Source of the DNA: UMGS1279 sp045630265
GTDB taxonomy: Bacteria > Bacillota > Clostridia > Oscillospirales > Acutalibacteraceae
Direction of reading: 5' to 3'
Assembly: GCA_045630265.1 (NCBI GenBank)
Contig: JAZQSV010000064.1
Span: 1 to 64,000, forward strand
Length of the DNA: 64,000 bases
In this document: positions 41,748 to 50,632 of the stretch, piece after piece
Layout: every line of letters starts with the position of its first letter
How positions within the stretch are numbered: the first letter of the stretch is position 1
The notes under the pieces: generated by a model
Databases searched by the model: none
What the model was told of the DNA's origin: nothing
What the model saw: only the letters and a program-made list of their open reading frames with translations
Position numbers and translations under genes: made by a program

Positions 41748-42782
41748 ATGCTGCTATTTAGACGTTTGTTTTATGGTTTTTCGTTTTTGCTTATGGGAGC
41801 GGCCATAATCTACTGCATTTATGCGGTTTACCCACAAATAGGGAGCTTTAGTGCGGCAGGGGCTATAGACACAACACCGCCACCGTCTGATAGCGCTTAT
41901 TTTTCTGAGCATTTAATGGACTTTGAAAGTGCTCCGCCACCCTCAGTACCACCCACCGAAAGCGCGGTGCAGACCCAAACAGGCGGTGAGGCGCTGGGGA
42001 AAATAGTTAAAAAAACGGTAACCTTTTCTTCGGGCAAATTAAAGTATAAAAACGTTGCTGTAAATAATAATGCGGGAATTAGCGTAAACCTTGAAACCGA
42101 GCTTTCGAAGAAGCTTTCCTTTAAAATTGAAGCTACTGAAAGCCCGCAGGTGCTGATAGTTCATACCCACACAACCGAATGCTATATGAATGAGAATAGG
42201 GATTATTATACAAAAGAGGACCAAGCCCGCACTACCGATGACAGCAAAAATATTGTGGCGGTTGGAAATGTTCTTGCCGAAGGACTACAGGCGCAGGGGA
42301 TAAAGGTAATACACGCCACCGAAAAGCACGATTACCCCGAATATACGGGAAGCTACGACAGGGCGGCCGTAACCATTAAAAATTATCTTAAAAAATACCC
42401 AACCATTAAGGTGGTAATAGATTTACACCGCGACGCTATGATGGATTCAAGCGGCACAAAAACTGCCCTTGTAAGCAATATAAAGGGGCAAGAGGCGGCA
42501 CAGGTTATGCTGGTAGCAGGCTGTCAAAGTGGTGGTGTCAGTGGCTTTCCAAATTGGAGGGAGAATTTTCGGCTGGGAATAAAGCTTCAGCAAACAATGG
42601 AAACAAAATATCCTACCCTTGCAAGACCAATTCTTTTCACTGCAAGAAAATATAATCAACATTTAACCAAGGGCTCGCTTTTAATTGAATGCGGGACCGA
42701 TGCAAACACCTTAGAGCAGGCAAAATATTCGGCGGTGTTGCTTGCCGACTGCATAGCAGAAACTCTTAAAAGTTTAAACTAA
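41748..42782 (+). CDS. spoIIP: stage II sporulation protein P
   Basis: Peptidoglycan amidase/endopeptidase of the engulfment machine (DMP complex), 344 residues. ATG 41748 follows AGGGGTGAGG; the longer frame from 41688 is not supported. One N-terminal membrane segment (about 10-30) and a Pro/Ser-rich linker precede the amidase domain. LIVHTHTTECY and VVIDLHRDAM carry the zinc-binding His residues and a Glu. LIECGTDANTLEQAKYSAVLLAD ends the domain. Confidence 0.94.
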   Translation: MLLFRRLFYGFSFLLMGAAIIYCIYAVYPQIGSFSAAGAIDTTPPPSDSAYFSEHLMDFESAPPPSVPPTESAVQTQTGGEALGKIVKKTVTFSSGKLKYKNVAVNNNAGISVNLETELSKKLSFKIEATESPQVLIVHTHTTECYMNENRDYYTKEDQARTTDDSKNIVAVGNVLAEGLQAQGIKVIHATEKHDYPEYTGSYDRAAVTIKNYLKKYPTIKVVIDLHRDAMMDSSGTKTALVSNIKGQEAAQVMLVAGCQSGGVSGFPNWRENFRLGIKLQQTMETKYPTLARPILFTARKYNQHLTKGSLLIECGTDANTLEQAKYSAVLLADCIAETLKSLN

Positions 42783-42798
42783 AAGCGGGAAATGAAAA

Positions 42799-43038
42799 AT
42801 GAAAACAAGAGATAAAAAAAGCAGAAAAAAATTAAAAATATTTTTTAAAAGCTTTCTGGTATCAGAGGTTGTTTTGCTTTGCCTAATAGCACTTTTAATC
42901 GGTTTCACAAGCGGCTACGCCATTATGGAATATGAACGCACGGGCAGAGAGGTAAAAATAATAGAAATAAAACAAAATAAGGTTTTCTTTTTGGAAAACG
43001 AAGTTTTAAGGTTAAAAAAACACCTCGACGGCACATAA
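42799..43038 (+). CDS. small single-pass membrane protein after spoIIP
   Basis: A 79-residue protein with a strongly basic start (KTRDKKSRKKLKIFFK), one membrane segment (about 20-44) and a charged helical tail with coiled-coil character (VFFLENEVLRLKKHLDG). It begins 16 bases after spoIIP, so it probably belongs to the same sporulation unit. No family is recognised. The stop lies inside the terminator hairpin. Confidence 0.65.
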   Translation: MKTRDKKSRKKLKIFFKSFLVSEVVLLCLIALLIGFTSGYAIMEYERTGREVKIIEIKQNKVFFLENEVLRLKKHLDGT

Positions 43039-43053
43039 AGTGCTGTCGGGGTG
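43020..43053 (+). terminator. terminator of gpr-spoIIP unit
   Basis: CACCTCGACGGCAC pairs with a TGCTGTCGGGGTG arm, overlapping the last codons of the small membrane protein gene; T-rich sequence follows further on. Confidence 0.6.
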
Positions 43054-43074
43054 TACAGTTTTATATTCTGTTTT

Positions 43075-44046
43075 TTAAAAAAGCTTAGGATTATATTTAT
43101 TATCTGTTCTGCCGTGGTTATAAAGCTTTCGGTTATCAAGAGCAAAAATTCTGCCGGTTGTTTCACCCTTGGCTACTGCGCTTGTGGCCTCGGTTATCTC
43201 AAAAACTGTGGCATCCATAAGGTCAAGCTGACTTAAAAGCTCGGCCTCTAAAAACTGGGGAAGCACCGCCGCGCCGAATTCGGGGTCGCCGTGGTGGGAG
43301 AGCAGCATATGGGCAAGAAGCATAGGAGCTTCGGAAGAAATGCCAAGCTTTTCAGCGGTTTTTTCCACCAAAATGGCGCCGCTGGCAATATGTCCTACCA
43401 AGTTACCCTTTGTGCTATATCCTGTAACAAGGCCTGCGCCGGAAATTTCAAATTCCTCTAGCTTGCCAATATCGTGCAAAATGGCGCCGGCGAGAAGCAG
43501 TTCCTTATCGGCAAAAGGATAAACCTCACAAATCCTTTCTGCAAGGCGCACAATGGAAAGGGTGTGACAAAGAAGTCCCCCACGTACTGCGTGGTGCATT
43601 TTAAAGGCGGCCGGCCAAAAAAGCATAGCTTCCTTTTTTTCGTTTAAAATGGTGGTAACGATTGCAGACAGCTCGGTGTCCTCAAAATGGGCGGCAATAT
43701 CATAAAGCTCAGTCCACATAGCTTCGCCGTCAAAATCCACCGACGGAACAAAATCACCAACACTAACGTTATCGTCGGGCAAAACGGGACGAATACGTTC
43801 AATCCTAAATTGGTCAATATTATTATATTTAGAAACAGTGCCCCGTACCTTTACAAGGTCGCCGCTTTGATATTCACCATGGATGGCCTCGTTATAGTCC
43901 CAAAGTTTGGCGTTCATTTCGCCGCTTTTGTCGGCGATAGTGGCATCAAGATAGCTTCCTCCCTTGGCAGAGATTTTTTTCTCCACTGTTTTAAGCATAA
44001 CAAAGCTATCAACAGTGCCGTTTGGGGAAATATTATCAAACTTCAT
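43075..44046 (-). CDS. yhaM: 3'-5' exoribonuclease YhaM
   Basis: Cytosolic 3'-5' exoribonuclease with DNase activity known for the family, 323 residues. An N-terminal OB fold (LDATIADKSGEMNAKLWD, GDLVKVRGTVSKYNN) binds nucleic acid. The C-terminal HD domain carries the metal ligands (HHAVRGGLLCHTLSIV, GAILHDIGKLEEF, HMLLSHHGDPEFG). ATG follows AGGTGA. Transcribed towards gpr-spoIIP. Confidence 0.93.
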   Translation of the reverse strand: MKFDNISPNGTVDSFVMLKTVEKKISAKGGSYLDATIADKSGEMNAKLWDYNEAIHGEYQSGDLVKVRGTVSKYNNIDQFRIERIRPVLPDDNVSVGDFVPSVDFDGEAMWTELYDIAAHFEDTELSAIVTTILNEKKEAMLFWPAAFKMHHAVRGGLLCHTLSIVRLAERICEVYPFADKELLLAGAILHDIGKLEEFEISGAGLVTGYSTKGNLVGHIASGAILVEKTAEKLGISSEAPMLLAHMLLSHHGDPEFGAAVLPQFLEAELLSQLDLMDATVFEITEATSAVAKGETTGRIFALDNRKLYNHGRTDNKYNPKLF

Positions 44047-44104
44047 ATTTTCACCTGTTTTCTAAAAAATTTATACCTTTACAGCGTTTCACTGTGCCAA
44101 GTAA

Positions 44105-44133
44105 ATTATATACTATGTTTCGGGAAAATGCAA
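44105..44133 (-). promoter_or_regulatory. yhaM promoter
   Basis: On the minus strand, TTGCAT (44133-44128) and TATAAT (44110-44105) are 17 bases apart. Confidence 0.7.
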
Positions 44134-44173
44134 GGGAGTGGGGATTGACTTAAATAATCTGCGAGGTGGAGAA

Positions 44174-44380
44174 TTATTTTTGCATTTTCGGGTTGTTAGT
44201 TCTTTCTAAAAGGTAATCTACTGAAATATTAAAATAGTCTGCAATTTTTATAAGCTCGTTTATGCCTGGCTCTCGTTCGCCTGTTTCATATCGGCTAATT
44301 GTATTTTGGTTTGTATTTAAATCTATGGCCATCTTAAGCTGTGAAATACCTCTTGATTTTCTGATTTCTTTTAATCTCAC
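44174..44380 (-). CDS. XRE-family HTH regulator
   Basis: A 68-residue Cro/C1-type repressor. A GTG start at 44380 is preferred because AGAGGTG lies 5 bases upstream; ATG 44398 lies within the divergent -35 region. LKEIRKSRGISQLKMAIDLNTNQNTISRYETGEREP contains the helix-turn-helix. IADYFNISVDYLLERTNN ends the domain. It diverges from a small lipoprotein gene and faces two matching operators. Confidence 0.85.
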   Translation of the reverse strand: MRLKEIRKSRGISQLKMAIDLNTNQNTISRYETGEREPGINELIKIADYFNISVDYLLERTNNPKMQK

Positions 44381-44391
44381 AAAATCACCTC

Positions 44392-44442
44392 TTGACATTA
44401 TTATCCCATATCGGTATAATAAAAATATCCCAATTTGGTATA
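44392..44442. promoter_or_regulatory. consensus promoter with two 17-bp operators
   Basis: TTGACA (44392-44397) and TATAAT (44415-44420) are 17 bases apart. Two copies of the imperfect palindrome TATCCC-N5-GGTATA lie at 44402-44418 (spacer and -10) and 44426-44442 (start region), with centres 24 bases apart. They are likely cooperative binding sites for the divergent XRE protein. Confidence 0.8.
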
Positions 44443-44460
44443 TCTAGGAGGGCATGCAAA

Positions 44461-44658
44461 ATGGATAAAAAAGTAGTTTTTGGAGTAATTATAGTTTTAG
44501 CTATAATCGCAGGTCTTTTGGGTGGTTGTGTAGGAGAGTCCGACTATGAAAAAGCAGGCAAAGAATTTGGCACCTGGATGAAAGAAGACCCAAAAAGCTG
44601 GAGCAAAACGGAAAAACAGTATTTTAACGATTTTATGGAATGGTCGGATAAAAATTAA
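44461..44658 (+). CDS. small lipoprotein, unknown function
   Basis: A 65-residue product: basic start, hydrophobic core (VVFGVIIVLAIIAGLL) and lipobox LGGC near residue 23. A short acidic/aromatic mature part follows (EFGTWMKEDPKSWSKTEKQYF). ATG follows AGGAGG at 9 bases. It is controlled by the two-operator promoter and so is probably the single main target of the XRE protein. No family recognised. Confidence 0.7.
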   Translation: MDKKVVFGVIIVLAIIAGLLGGCVGESDYEKAGKEFGTWMKEDPKSWSKTEKQYFNDFMEWSDKN

Positions 44659-44707
44659 AACAAGAAACCTATAACTTCCCACTATTAAAAGTGAGCGTTT
44701 TTATTTG

Positions 44708-44736
44708 TTGCTAAAGTTTTGGCTGTATGCTATAAT
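44708..44736 (+). promoter_or_regulatory. acyltransferase promoter
   Basis: TTGCTA (44708-44713) and TATAAT (44731-44736) are 17 bases apart, with an extended -10 TG. Confidence 0.65.
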
Positions 44737-44773
44737 AATACAAACTACGACAAAATAAAAGGCGAGGGAATAT

Positions 44774-45598
44774 ATGTATTATAGGCATAATCTTGATTAT
44801 AAGTACCCCGAAAAAAGCGACCAACATATGATAACCGTTAAGCACTTAAGGGACGTGGATTTAAATGAGGACTACCCCTATTTGCAAAAAAGCTTTAAGT
44901 TTAGGTGCCAAAGGGCGCTGCTTTGGGTTTGTCTTCACACCATTTTGCCACCTCTTGTATGGCTGGTGCACGGCCTTAAAATCCACGGCAAGGAAAATCT
45001 AAGGGCAAACAAGGAGCTTATAAAAAATGGTGTTATAACCGTTTCTAATCACGTTTTTATGTGGGATTTCATATGCATTATGCTGGCTATGCGTCCGCGC
45101 CTTGCATACTTTCCCGCTTGGGAAACTAATTTAGAGGGACCAAACGGTCCGCTTATTAGAATGTCGGGCGGAATACCCATCCCCACACACAATTTCCGCT
45201 CTATGGTGAAGTTTAAAAGAGCCATGGAAGAGGTGCTAAAGGGTAACAACTGGATGCACTTTTTCCCCGAGGGCTCAATGTGGTATTTTTACCCCGATAT
45301 AAGGCCTCTTAAAAAGGCAGTTTTTCAGTATGCCGTTAAGTTTGACCGGCCCGTACTACCCATAACCCTTTCTTTTAGACCACGTAAAGGGCTTTGGAAG
45401 TTAATCGGAAAATCGCCGCTTGTGGACCTTAATATTGGCACTCCCGTTTTTCCCGATAAGAAGCTACCAAAAAACGAAGCAACGCAAAAGCTTCAAGCCG
45501 AAACCTACGATATTATGCAAAGAATGAACGGCATTTTCCCCGGCGACCCTACATATTCTACCTGTCAGGATATAGACACCTACCGAAAAACAATGTAG
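44774..45598 (+). CDS. PlsC-like 1-acylglycerol-3-phosphate acyltransferase family protein
   Basis: A 274-residue acyltransferase-fold protein. A hydrophobic helix (LWVCLHTILPPLVWLVHGL) anchors it in the membrane. SNHVFMWDF is the HxxxxD catalytic motif, GGIPIPTHNFRSM the glycerol-phosphate region, and FPEGSMWYF the third block. It probably adds the second acyl chain in phospholipid synthesis. Substrate within the LPLAT superfamily is not certain. Single-gene unit. Confidence 0.85.
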   Translation: MYYRHNLDYKYPEKSDQHMITVKHLRDVDLNEDYPYLQKSFKFRCQRALLWVCLHTILPPLVWLVHGLKIHGKENLRANKELIKNGVITVSNHVFMWDFICIMLAMRPRLAYFPAWETNLEGPNGPLIRMSGGIPIPTHNFRSMVKFKRAMEEVLKGNNWMHFFPEGSMWYFYPDIRPLKKAVFQYAVKFDRPVLPITLSFRPRKGLWKLIGKSPLVDLNIGTPVFPDKKLPKNEATQKLQAETYDIMQRMNGIFPGDPTYSTCQDIDTYRKTM

Positions 45599-45617
45599 AA
45601 GAAAATTAGAGAAAAGC

Positions 45618-45657
45618 AAACGTCCGTGGGTAAGCCCGCGGGCGTTTAGTGCTTTTT
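45618..45657 (+). terminator. terminator after acyltransferase
   Basis: AAACGTCCGTGGG pairs with CCCGCGGGCGTTT around TAAG; the T run follows after four bases. Confidence 0.65.
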
Positions 45658-45711
45658 AAGACACAAATCATATCGCAGAAGTTCTAACAAGGGCATAGTG
45701 ATAAATTACAG

Positions 45712-45740
45712 TTGCAGTATAGCTTAATTCGTGATATAAT
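45712..45740 (+). promoter_or_regulatory. glycosyltransferase promoter
   Basis: TTGCAG (45712-45717) and TATAAT (45735-45740) are 17 bases apart. Confidence 0.6.
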
Positions 45741-45793
45741 TTGTTTAATATGGAGCGGTGTCCCGATAAAAATATAAACAGGGGTGAACGCAG

Positions 45794-46963
45794 ATGAAGA
45801 TAGTTTTTCTTTCTAATTTTTTAAACCATCATCAGCTTCCAATGTGTCTTGAATTTGAAAAAAAGTTGGGGAAAGATTTTAAGTTTGTAGCAACAACCGA
45901 AACCCCTGAGGAAAGATTGAAATTTGGCTACTACGACCTTAATGACAAGTACGATTTTGTTATTTGCGCTTATAAGGGTGAAGAGAAAAAGAAAGCTGCT
46001 CAAGTGCTTTGTGATGAAGCCGACGTTGTGATTTTTGGCAGTGCGCCCGAGCAGTATCTTAAAAACCGCAAAAAGGCGGGAAAGGTAATATTCAGGTACT
46101 GCGAGCGCCCGCTAAAGCAGGGCCTTGAGCCATTAAAGTACATACCGCGTTTTATTAAGTGGCACTTAATGAGCCCACAAAGAAAGCCCTTTTACGTACT
46201 CTGCGCCAGCGCGTACACGGCGGCCGATTTTGCTAAATTTGGACTTTTCATTGATAGGTGCTACAAGTGGGGTTATTTCCCCGTTGTTACCGAGTATGAG
46301 GACGTGGAAAAGCTAATAGAAGATAAAAAACCTATGTCGCTGCTTTGGGTGGCACGTCTTATTCCCTTGAAGCACCCTGAGGTCGCTATTGATGTAGCAA
46401 AGCGCCTAAGGGGTGAGGGTTACCCTGTAGAATTGGATATTGTGGGTAACGGAGTGATGGAAGAAGAGTTAAAGGCAAGAATTTCTTCAGAGAACCTCGG
46501 CGATTACGTACATCTCAGAGGAGCTATGAGCCCAGAGCAGGTTAGAGAGTATATGGATAAAAGTGAAATACTTTTATTTACGTCTGACAGAAACGAGGGC
46601 TGGGGAGCCGTTTTGAATGAGGCAATGAACTCGGCCTGTGTTCCCGTTTCAAGCCACGTAATCGGTGCGGCGCCGTTCCTTACAACCGACGGAGTGGACG
46701 GCCTAATATATGAGGACGGAAACACCGATGACCTTTATGAAAAGGTAAAGCTTCTTTTGGACAATAAAGATAAGCGGCGCCAAATGGCAAAAAATGCTTA
46801 TAACACAATGCTTCACGAATGGAACGCGGCAAATGCCGCCAACAAATTTATGCAGCTTGTCCAAATGGCATTGGATGGAAATAAAAAACCAAATCCATTT
46901 AAAGACGGCGTACTTAGTAGAGCGAGAGTTTTAAGCGGTAGCGCAGATGATGCCAGAAAGTGA
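45794..46963 (+). CDS. GT4-type glycosyltransferase
   Basis: A 389-residue GT-B fold enzyme. MKIVFLSNFLNHHQLPMC starts the acceptor domain. MSLLWVARLIPLKHPEVAIDVAKRL and ELDIVGNGVMEEELKA begin the nucleotide-sugar domain. FTSDRNEGWGAVLNEAMNSACVPVSS contains the catalytic Glu of retaining family-4 enzymes. The acceptor is unknown; no other glycan genes are adjacent, so it is not part of a visible capsule cluster. Confidence 0.85.
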   Translation: MKIVFLSNFLNHHQLPMCLEFEKKLGKDFKFVATTETPEERLKFGYYDLNDKYDFVICAYKGEEKKKAAQVLCDEADVVIFGSAPEQYLKNRKKAGKVIFRYCERPLKQGLEPLKYIPRFIKWHLMSPQRKPFYVLCASAYTAADFAKFGLFIDRCYKWGYFPVVTEYEDVEKLIEDKKPMSLLWVARLIPLKHPEVAIDVAKRLRGEGYPVELDIVGNGVMEEELKARISSENLGDYVHLRGAMSPEQVREYMDKSEILLFTSDRNEGWGAVLNEAMNSACVPVSSHVIGAAPFLTTDGVDGLIYEDGNTDDLYEKVKLLLDNKDKRRQMAKNAYNTMLHEWNAANAANKFMQLVQMALDGNKKPNPFKDGVLSRARVLSGSADDARK

Positions 46964-47000
46964 TATGTAATATTTACAGTATGTACACTAATAATATTTA

Positions 47001-47043
47001 AACACCCCGCACTGTACCTAGAGATACTGTGCGGGGTGTTTTT
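47001..47043. terminator. bidirectional terminator between glycosyltransferase and pcrA
   Basis: AACACCCCGCAC pairs with GTGCGGGGTGTT with an inner GTA/TAC pair; T and A runs on both sides. Confidence 0.9.
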
Positions 47044-49448
47044 TATAAAATTTCCATTTTAACAAAGTTTGCCATTAGCTTTTTGGTGCCCACGCTGTCG
47101 AAGGCAATTTCAATCAGAAAATCGCCACCCATTGGTGTGGTGTTTAAAACTGTGCCCTCACCAAAGGCCTTGTGGCGCACCCGCATACCCTTTTGGTAGG
47201 TAGTCGTCGCTGCCTTTTTAGGCGTAGCGGCGCGATAATTAGTAGAGCTGTGAGCGGACTTGAGTGGGGCTTGTGGCTGCTCTTTTCTATAGATGCCACC
47301 TTCATAGTAATTGCTTTTATAGGAATTGTATCCATCGTAGGGAGAGGAGGTTATTCTCGGCGAATAACCCGAAATTTCACAAATATCTTTGGGGATTTCT
47401 TTTAAAAAACGTGATGGCATATTTCTGCCAGTTGAGCCGAAAAGCATACGGGTGTAGGAGTTTGTAAGTGTAAGGAACTCCTTGGCGCGGGTAACACCCA
47501 CGTAAGCAAGGCGGCGCTCCTCCTCAAGTTCACTTTCCCCGCCGTAGACCGTCTGTGTGCTTGGGAAAATGCCCTCCTCCATACCAATTAAATATACGTT
47601 ATCAAACTCAAGACCTTTGGCTGAGTGCAGTGTCATAAGCACAACAGCATCGTCCGATTCGTCGTAGGAGTCGATATCGCTTACAAGGGTAACCTCCTCC
47701 AGATATTCCGAGAGACTGGGGTTTGGAGATTCGGCCATATAGGTTTTAACACCAGACAAAAGCTCGCCAATATTTTCTATTCTGTCGGCAGCCTCATTAC
47801 CCTCGGCTCTAAGAGAAAGCATATAGCCCGATTTGTCTAAGGTTTCCTCCAAAAGAAAATCAAGTGGCATTTCCTCTGCGGTTTTTTGTAAATCTCTTAT
47901 CAAAGAGGTAAAGTTTTTTAACCGATCGGCACTGCGGGAAAGAGTTGGGTAATCAGCCGCATTTTCAAAAACGTCGAAAAGGGAAAGCCCTAAATGTTCG
48001 GCAATTTCCTCCGACCTTTTTACGGTGGTTTCACCGATTCCTCTTGCGGGCACGTTTACAATCCTTTTAAGTCGCACACCGTCATTTTCATTGTTTATAA
48101 CCTGCAGGTAGGAAACAACGTCCTTTATTTCTTTTCTGTCAAAAAAGCGGTGGCCGCCAATAATTTTATAGGGAATACCCGAGCGCACAAAAACGTTTTC
48201 CAGTGTACTAGAAAGGGCGTTCATACGGTATAAAACCGCATTTTGTGAGAATTTACCGCCACGCTGAACAAAGCTTAAAATACTGTCTGCAACAAAGCGG
48301 GCTTCCTCTTGCTCGGAGATAAGGGTGTTTACTGAAATCTTGCTATCGTCTTTTTTACTAGTCCAAAGGCTTTTGCCTTTTCTGCCCTTATTGTTTGCAA
48401 TAATACTGTTTGCGGCGTCTAAAATTGTGGCGGTAGAGCGGTAGTTTTGCTCTAACCTTATCACCTTGGCGCCACTGTACTGTTCTTCAAAGCTAAGAAT
48501 ATTTTCTATGGTCGCACCACGGAAGGAATAAATACTTTGGTCGTCATCACCAACCACGCAAATGTTTTTATAGCCGTCGGCCAGTAAGCTTACAAGCTTG
48601 TACTGCGCGTGGCTTGTGTCCTGATACTCGTCCACCATCACGTACTTAAACTTATTTTGGTAGTAGGTCAAAACATCTTCGTTTTTTTCGAAGAGTAAAA
48701 CGGTATTCAAAATAATGTCGTCAAAGTCCATCGCGTCTGCCTTTTTAAGTTCGGCGTTATAGGCTTTAAAAACTTCGGCAACCGCTCTTTTAAGCGGGTT
48801 GTGTGTTGCTTCGGCCGCATAGCCTTCGGGGGAGATAAGGCGGTCTTTCGCTCTGCTTATTTCGTTTTGTATGTATTTAGGGGGTAACTGCTTGTCCGAA
48901 ATGCCCTTTGACTTTAAAATTTCCTTAATAACACGCTTTTGGTCGTCGGTATCGTATATTGTAAAGTGGGAGGAATATCCAAGCAAATCACCATATCTTC
49001 TGAGGATTCTGGCGCAAATGCTGTGGAAGGTGCCTGCCCAGATGTCGTTTGCATCGGCACCGAGGCGCGCGGCAATACGGCTTTTTAGTTCACCTGCCGC
49101 CTTGTTTGTGAAGGTAATGGCTAAAATTTCCCATGGCTTTGCGGGGCAAACGCTAAAAGAAACCGGGTTTAAAAGGTTAGCCTCTCCCTTTATAAAACCT
49201 TCTGCCGCTAAAATCTCATCCTCGGTAAGGGTGGGGGCAATGTTACTAAAAAAGGCATTTCCGTACTTTATAAGGCAGGCAATACGGTTTACAAGCACGG
49301 TGGTTTTGCCGCTTCCCGCACCTGCCAAAACAAGCAAAGGACCTTCGGTGGTAACAACCGCTTCAAGCTGGCGCTCGTTCATTCTGCCAAAGTCCTTTTT
49401 TATAACCTCTTTTCTTAAATTTATAAGCTCTTTTTCGGTATAAAGCAT
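47043..49448 (-). CDS. pcrA: ATP-dependent DNA helicase PcrA/UvrD
   Basis: SF1A 3'-5' helicase for repair and conflict removal, 801 residues. LNERQLEAV-type Q motif, VLAGAGSGKTTVLVNRI (Walker A), VDEYQDTSHAQYKL (Walker B), VGDDDQSIYSFRGA (motif III region), LEQNYRSTATILD (motif IV) and VVLMTLHSAKGLEFDNVYLIG (motif V) occur in order. The C-terminal tail (GMRVRHKAFGEGTVL) is the Tudor-like RNA polymerase-binding domain typical of PcrA. Confidence 0.96.
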   Translation of the reverse strand: MLYTEKELINLRKEVIKKDFGRMNERQLEAVVTTEGPLLVLAGAGSGKTTVLVNRIACLIKYGNAFFSNIAPTLTEDEILAAEGFIKGEANLLNPVSFSVCPAKPWEILAITFTNKAAGELKSRIAARLGADANDIWAGTFHSICARILRRYGDLLGYSSHFTIYDTDDQKRVIKEILKSKGISDKQLPPKYIQNEISRAKDRLISPEGYAAEATHNPLKRAVAEVFKAYNAELKKADAMDFDDIILNTVLLFEKNEDVLTYYQNKFKYVMVDEYQDTSHAQYKLVSLLADGYKNICVVGDDDQSIYSFRGATIENILSFEEQYSGAKVIRLEQNYRSTATILDAANSIIANNKGRKGKSLWTSKKDDSKISVNTLISEQEEARFVADSILSFVQRGGKFSQNAVLYRMNALSSTLENVFVRSGIPYKIIGGHRFFDRKEIKDVVSYLQVINNENDGVRLKRIVNVPARGIGETTVKRSEEIAEHLGLSLFDVFENAADYPTLSRSADRLKNFTSLIRDLQKTAEEMPLDFLLEETLDKSGYMLSLRAEGNEAADRIENIGELLSGVKTYMAESPNPSLSEYLEEVTLVSDIDSYDESDDAVVLMTLHSAKGLEFDNVYLIGMEEGIFPSTQTVYGGESELEEERRLAYVGVTRAKEFLTLTNSYTRMLFGSTGRNMPSRFLKEIPKDICEISGYSPRITSSPYDGYNSYKSNYYEGGIYRKEQPQAPLKSAHSSTNYRAATPKKAATTTYQKGMRVRHKAFGEGTVLNTTPMGGDFLIEIAFDSVGTKKLMANFVKMEIL

Positions 49449-49578
49449 TTTTTCGCCCTCACAAAAATCATATCGTATATATTATATATCTTCGCAATAT
49501 ATAAAGTCAAATAGTTTTTGAATGCGTTCGTTGGGTTTTCTTTTATTGAAAAAACGAAAGATTTTAGATATAATAAAA

Positions 49579-49613
49579 ATGCTACAGGAAAATACCAAAT
49601 TTTCCTATAGCAT
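49579..49613 (-). terminator. terminator of the three-gene small-protein operon
   Basis: On the minus strand, ATGCTATAGGAAAAT pairs with ATTTTCCTGTAGCAT, followed by five T. The stop codon of the last gene lies inside the hairpin. Confidence 0.85.
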
Positions 49614-49979
49614 TATGTAAATAAGGGCAAGTATCAAAAGCTCGTCGGCACCCTCGCTGGAAAGCAATAAACAAAGGGCCAAAATTGTGGCACGGTCGCT
49701 GTCCATATCTATGCTTTTAAAGTTAAGCATATTAAGGAGAGAAACGCCGCCGTTTCTGGGTGCTTTTGGCGGTTCAATTTGGTGTGTTTTTTGGGACCCC
49801 GCGTTTTCCTGTTGCTCGGTTTTATTACTACTGTTTTGTGGATTCAATGAACCTTTTGAGCTTGTAGGAGCAGAGTTTTTGCTGTAATTTTGCCCCGATT
49901 TGCCGTAGTACATATCACTAAGCTGTTTTTCGGCCCGTTTTTTGTGGGCCTCAAACTCCCGTCTTTCATCGTTTGTCAT
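49605..49979 (-). CDS. unrecognised protein, third gene of small-protein operon
   Basis: A 124-residue product starting at ATG 49979, behind GGAG. The N-terminus is charged and helical (NDERREFEAHKKRAEKQLSDMYYG). The middle is a low-complexity Ser/Asn/Gln linker. The last 45 residues are hydrophobic helices (SVLLNMLNFKSIDMDSDRA, then ILALCLLLSS and LLILALIYIML). No signal peptide. No family is recognised. It is 30 bases behind the second gene. Confidence 0.65.
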   Translation of the reverse strand: MTNDERREFEAHKKRAEKQLSDMYYGKSGQNYSKNSAPTSSKGSLNPQNSSNKTEQQENAGSQKTHQIEPPKAPRNGGVSLLNMLNFKSIDMDSDRATILALCLLLSSEGADELLILALIYIML

Positions 49980-50009
49980 AAAGCATACCACTCCAAAATG
50001 GTAAAAGAT

Positions 50010-50369
50010 TTAAATCAGGTTATCCAAAATCCCCTCGCTTTTTAAAATAGGGAGAATGGATGCAATTTTCAAAAACGAAACGGCTCGGTCCACCCTTTTT
50101 TGCCGCTCAGCGCTAAGATGGGGCTTAAGCGCCAAAAGTAGCGCTGCTCTTTGGTCGGTGCCGTTTTGGTTAATAAGGGACATAATGCGCATAATGTTCA
50201 TAGCGTTTCCGGCGTCGGACAACATATTGGGCAGATTCATTGGCAGTTCGCTTTGCGGTGGTGCGCTTTTGGTCTGCTCACCGCCAAGAAGTCCTTCTGC
50301 CACCGAACGGAGCCTTTCCATTCCGTCGGGCGAATTAAGTAGGGAGGAAATTTGCTCAGCAATATCCAT
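50010..50369 (-). CDS. unrecognised helical protein, second gene of small-protein operon
   Basis: A 119-residue product, almost wholly alpha-helical by composition. A Met/Asn-rich middle (NLPNMLSDAGNAMNIMRIM) is followed by RAALLLALKPHLSAERQKRVDRAVSFLKIASILPIL. That second segment is an amphipathic helix-turn-helix-like pair that recurs in clostridial proteins of unknown role. One base separates it from the first gene, so the two are surely co-translated. Function unknown. Confidence 0.65.
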   Translation of the reverse strand: MDIAEQISSLLNSPDGMERLRSVAEGLLGGEQTKSAPPQSELPMNLPNMLSDAGNAMNIMRIMSLINQNGTDQRAALLLALKPHLSAERQKRVDRAVSFLKIASILPILKSEGILDNLI

Positions 50370-50370
50370 A

Positions 50371-50610
50371 CTATTTCGCCCCGCCGAAAAGTTGGTTAAT
50401 TACCGCCTTGGCGCGGTCAGAAGAAAGAATGCTTTCAAGGGTCTGCTTGTCGTTTAAAATTGCATTGATTTTTTCGGCGTCCGACGGCTTTAAGGAAGAA
50501 AGTATATTGGTAGCATTCTTTTCATTAAGGGTTGAAGGGTCAATGCCCCTAGACCTTAAAATGGCTGCAGTTTCGGGTGTTATTTTACCGTTTAAAAAAT
50601 CGTTTGACAT
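50371..50610 (-). CDS. unrecognised small protein, first gene of small-protein operon
   Basis: A 79-residue soluble protein (ITPETAAILRSRGIDPSTLNEKN, then SSLKPSDAEKINAILNDKQTLESILSSDRA). It has two Asp/Ser-rich helical repeats suggesting a small helical bundle. ATG follows GGAGG. The promoter-like sequence upstream resembles a sigma-E site, which would make the operon part of the sporulation programme. No family recognised. Confidence 0.65.
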   Translation of the reverse strand: MSNDFLNGKITPETAAILRSRGIDPSTLNEKNATNILSSLKPSDAEKINAILNDKQTLESILSSDRAKAVINQLFGGAK

Positions 50611-50632
50611 ATTATCGCCTCCACTACAGTTT

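Noticed and set aside
44665..44706. Terminator after the small lipoprotein gene
   Set aside because: Only a four-base CACT/AGTG stem before the T run; too weak to call.
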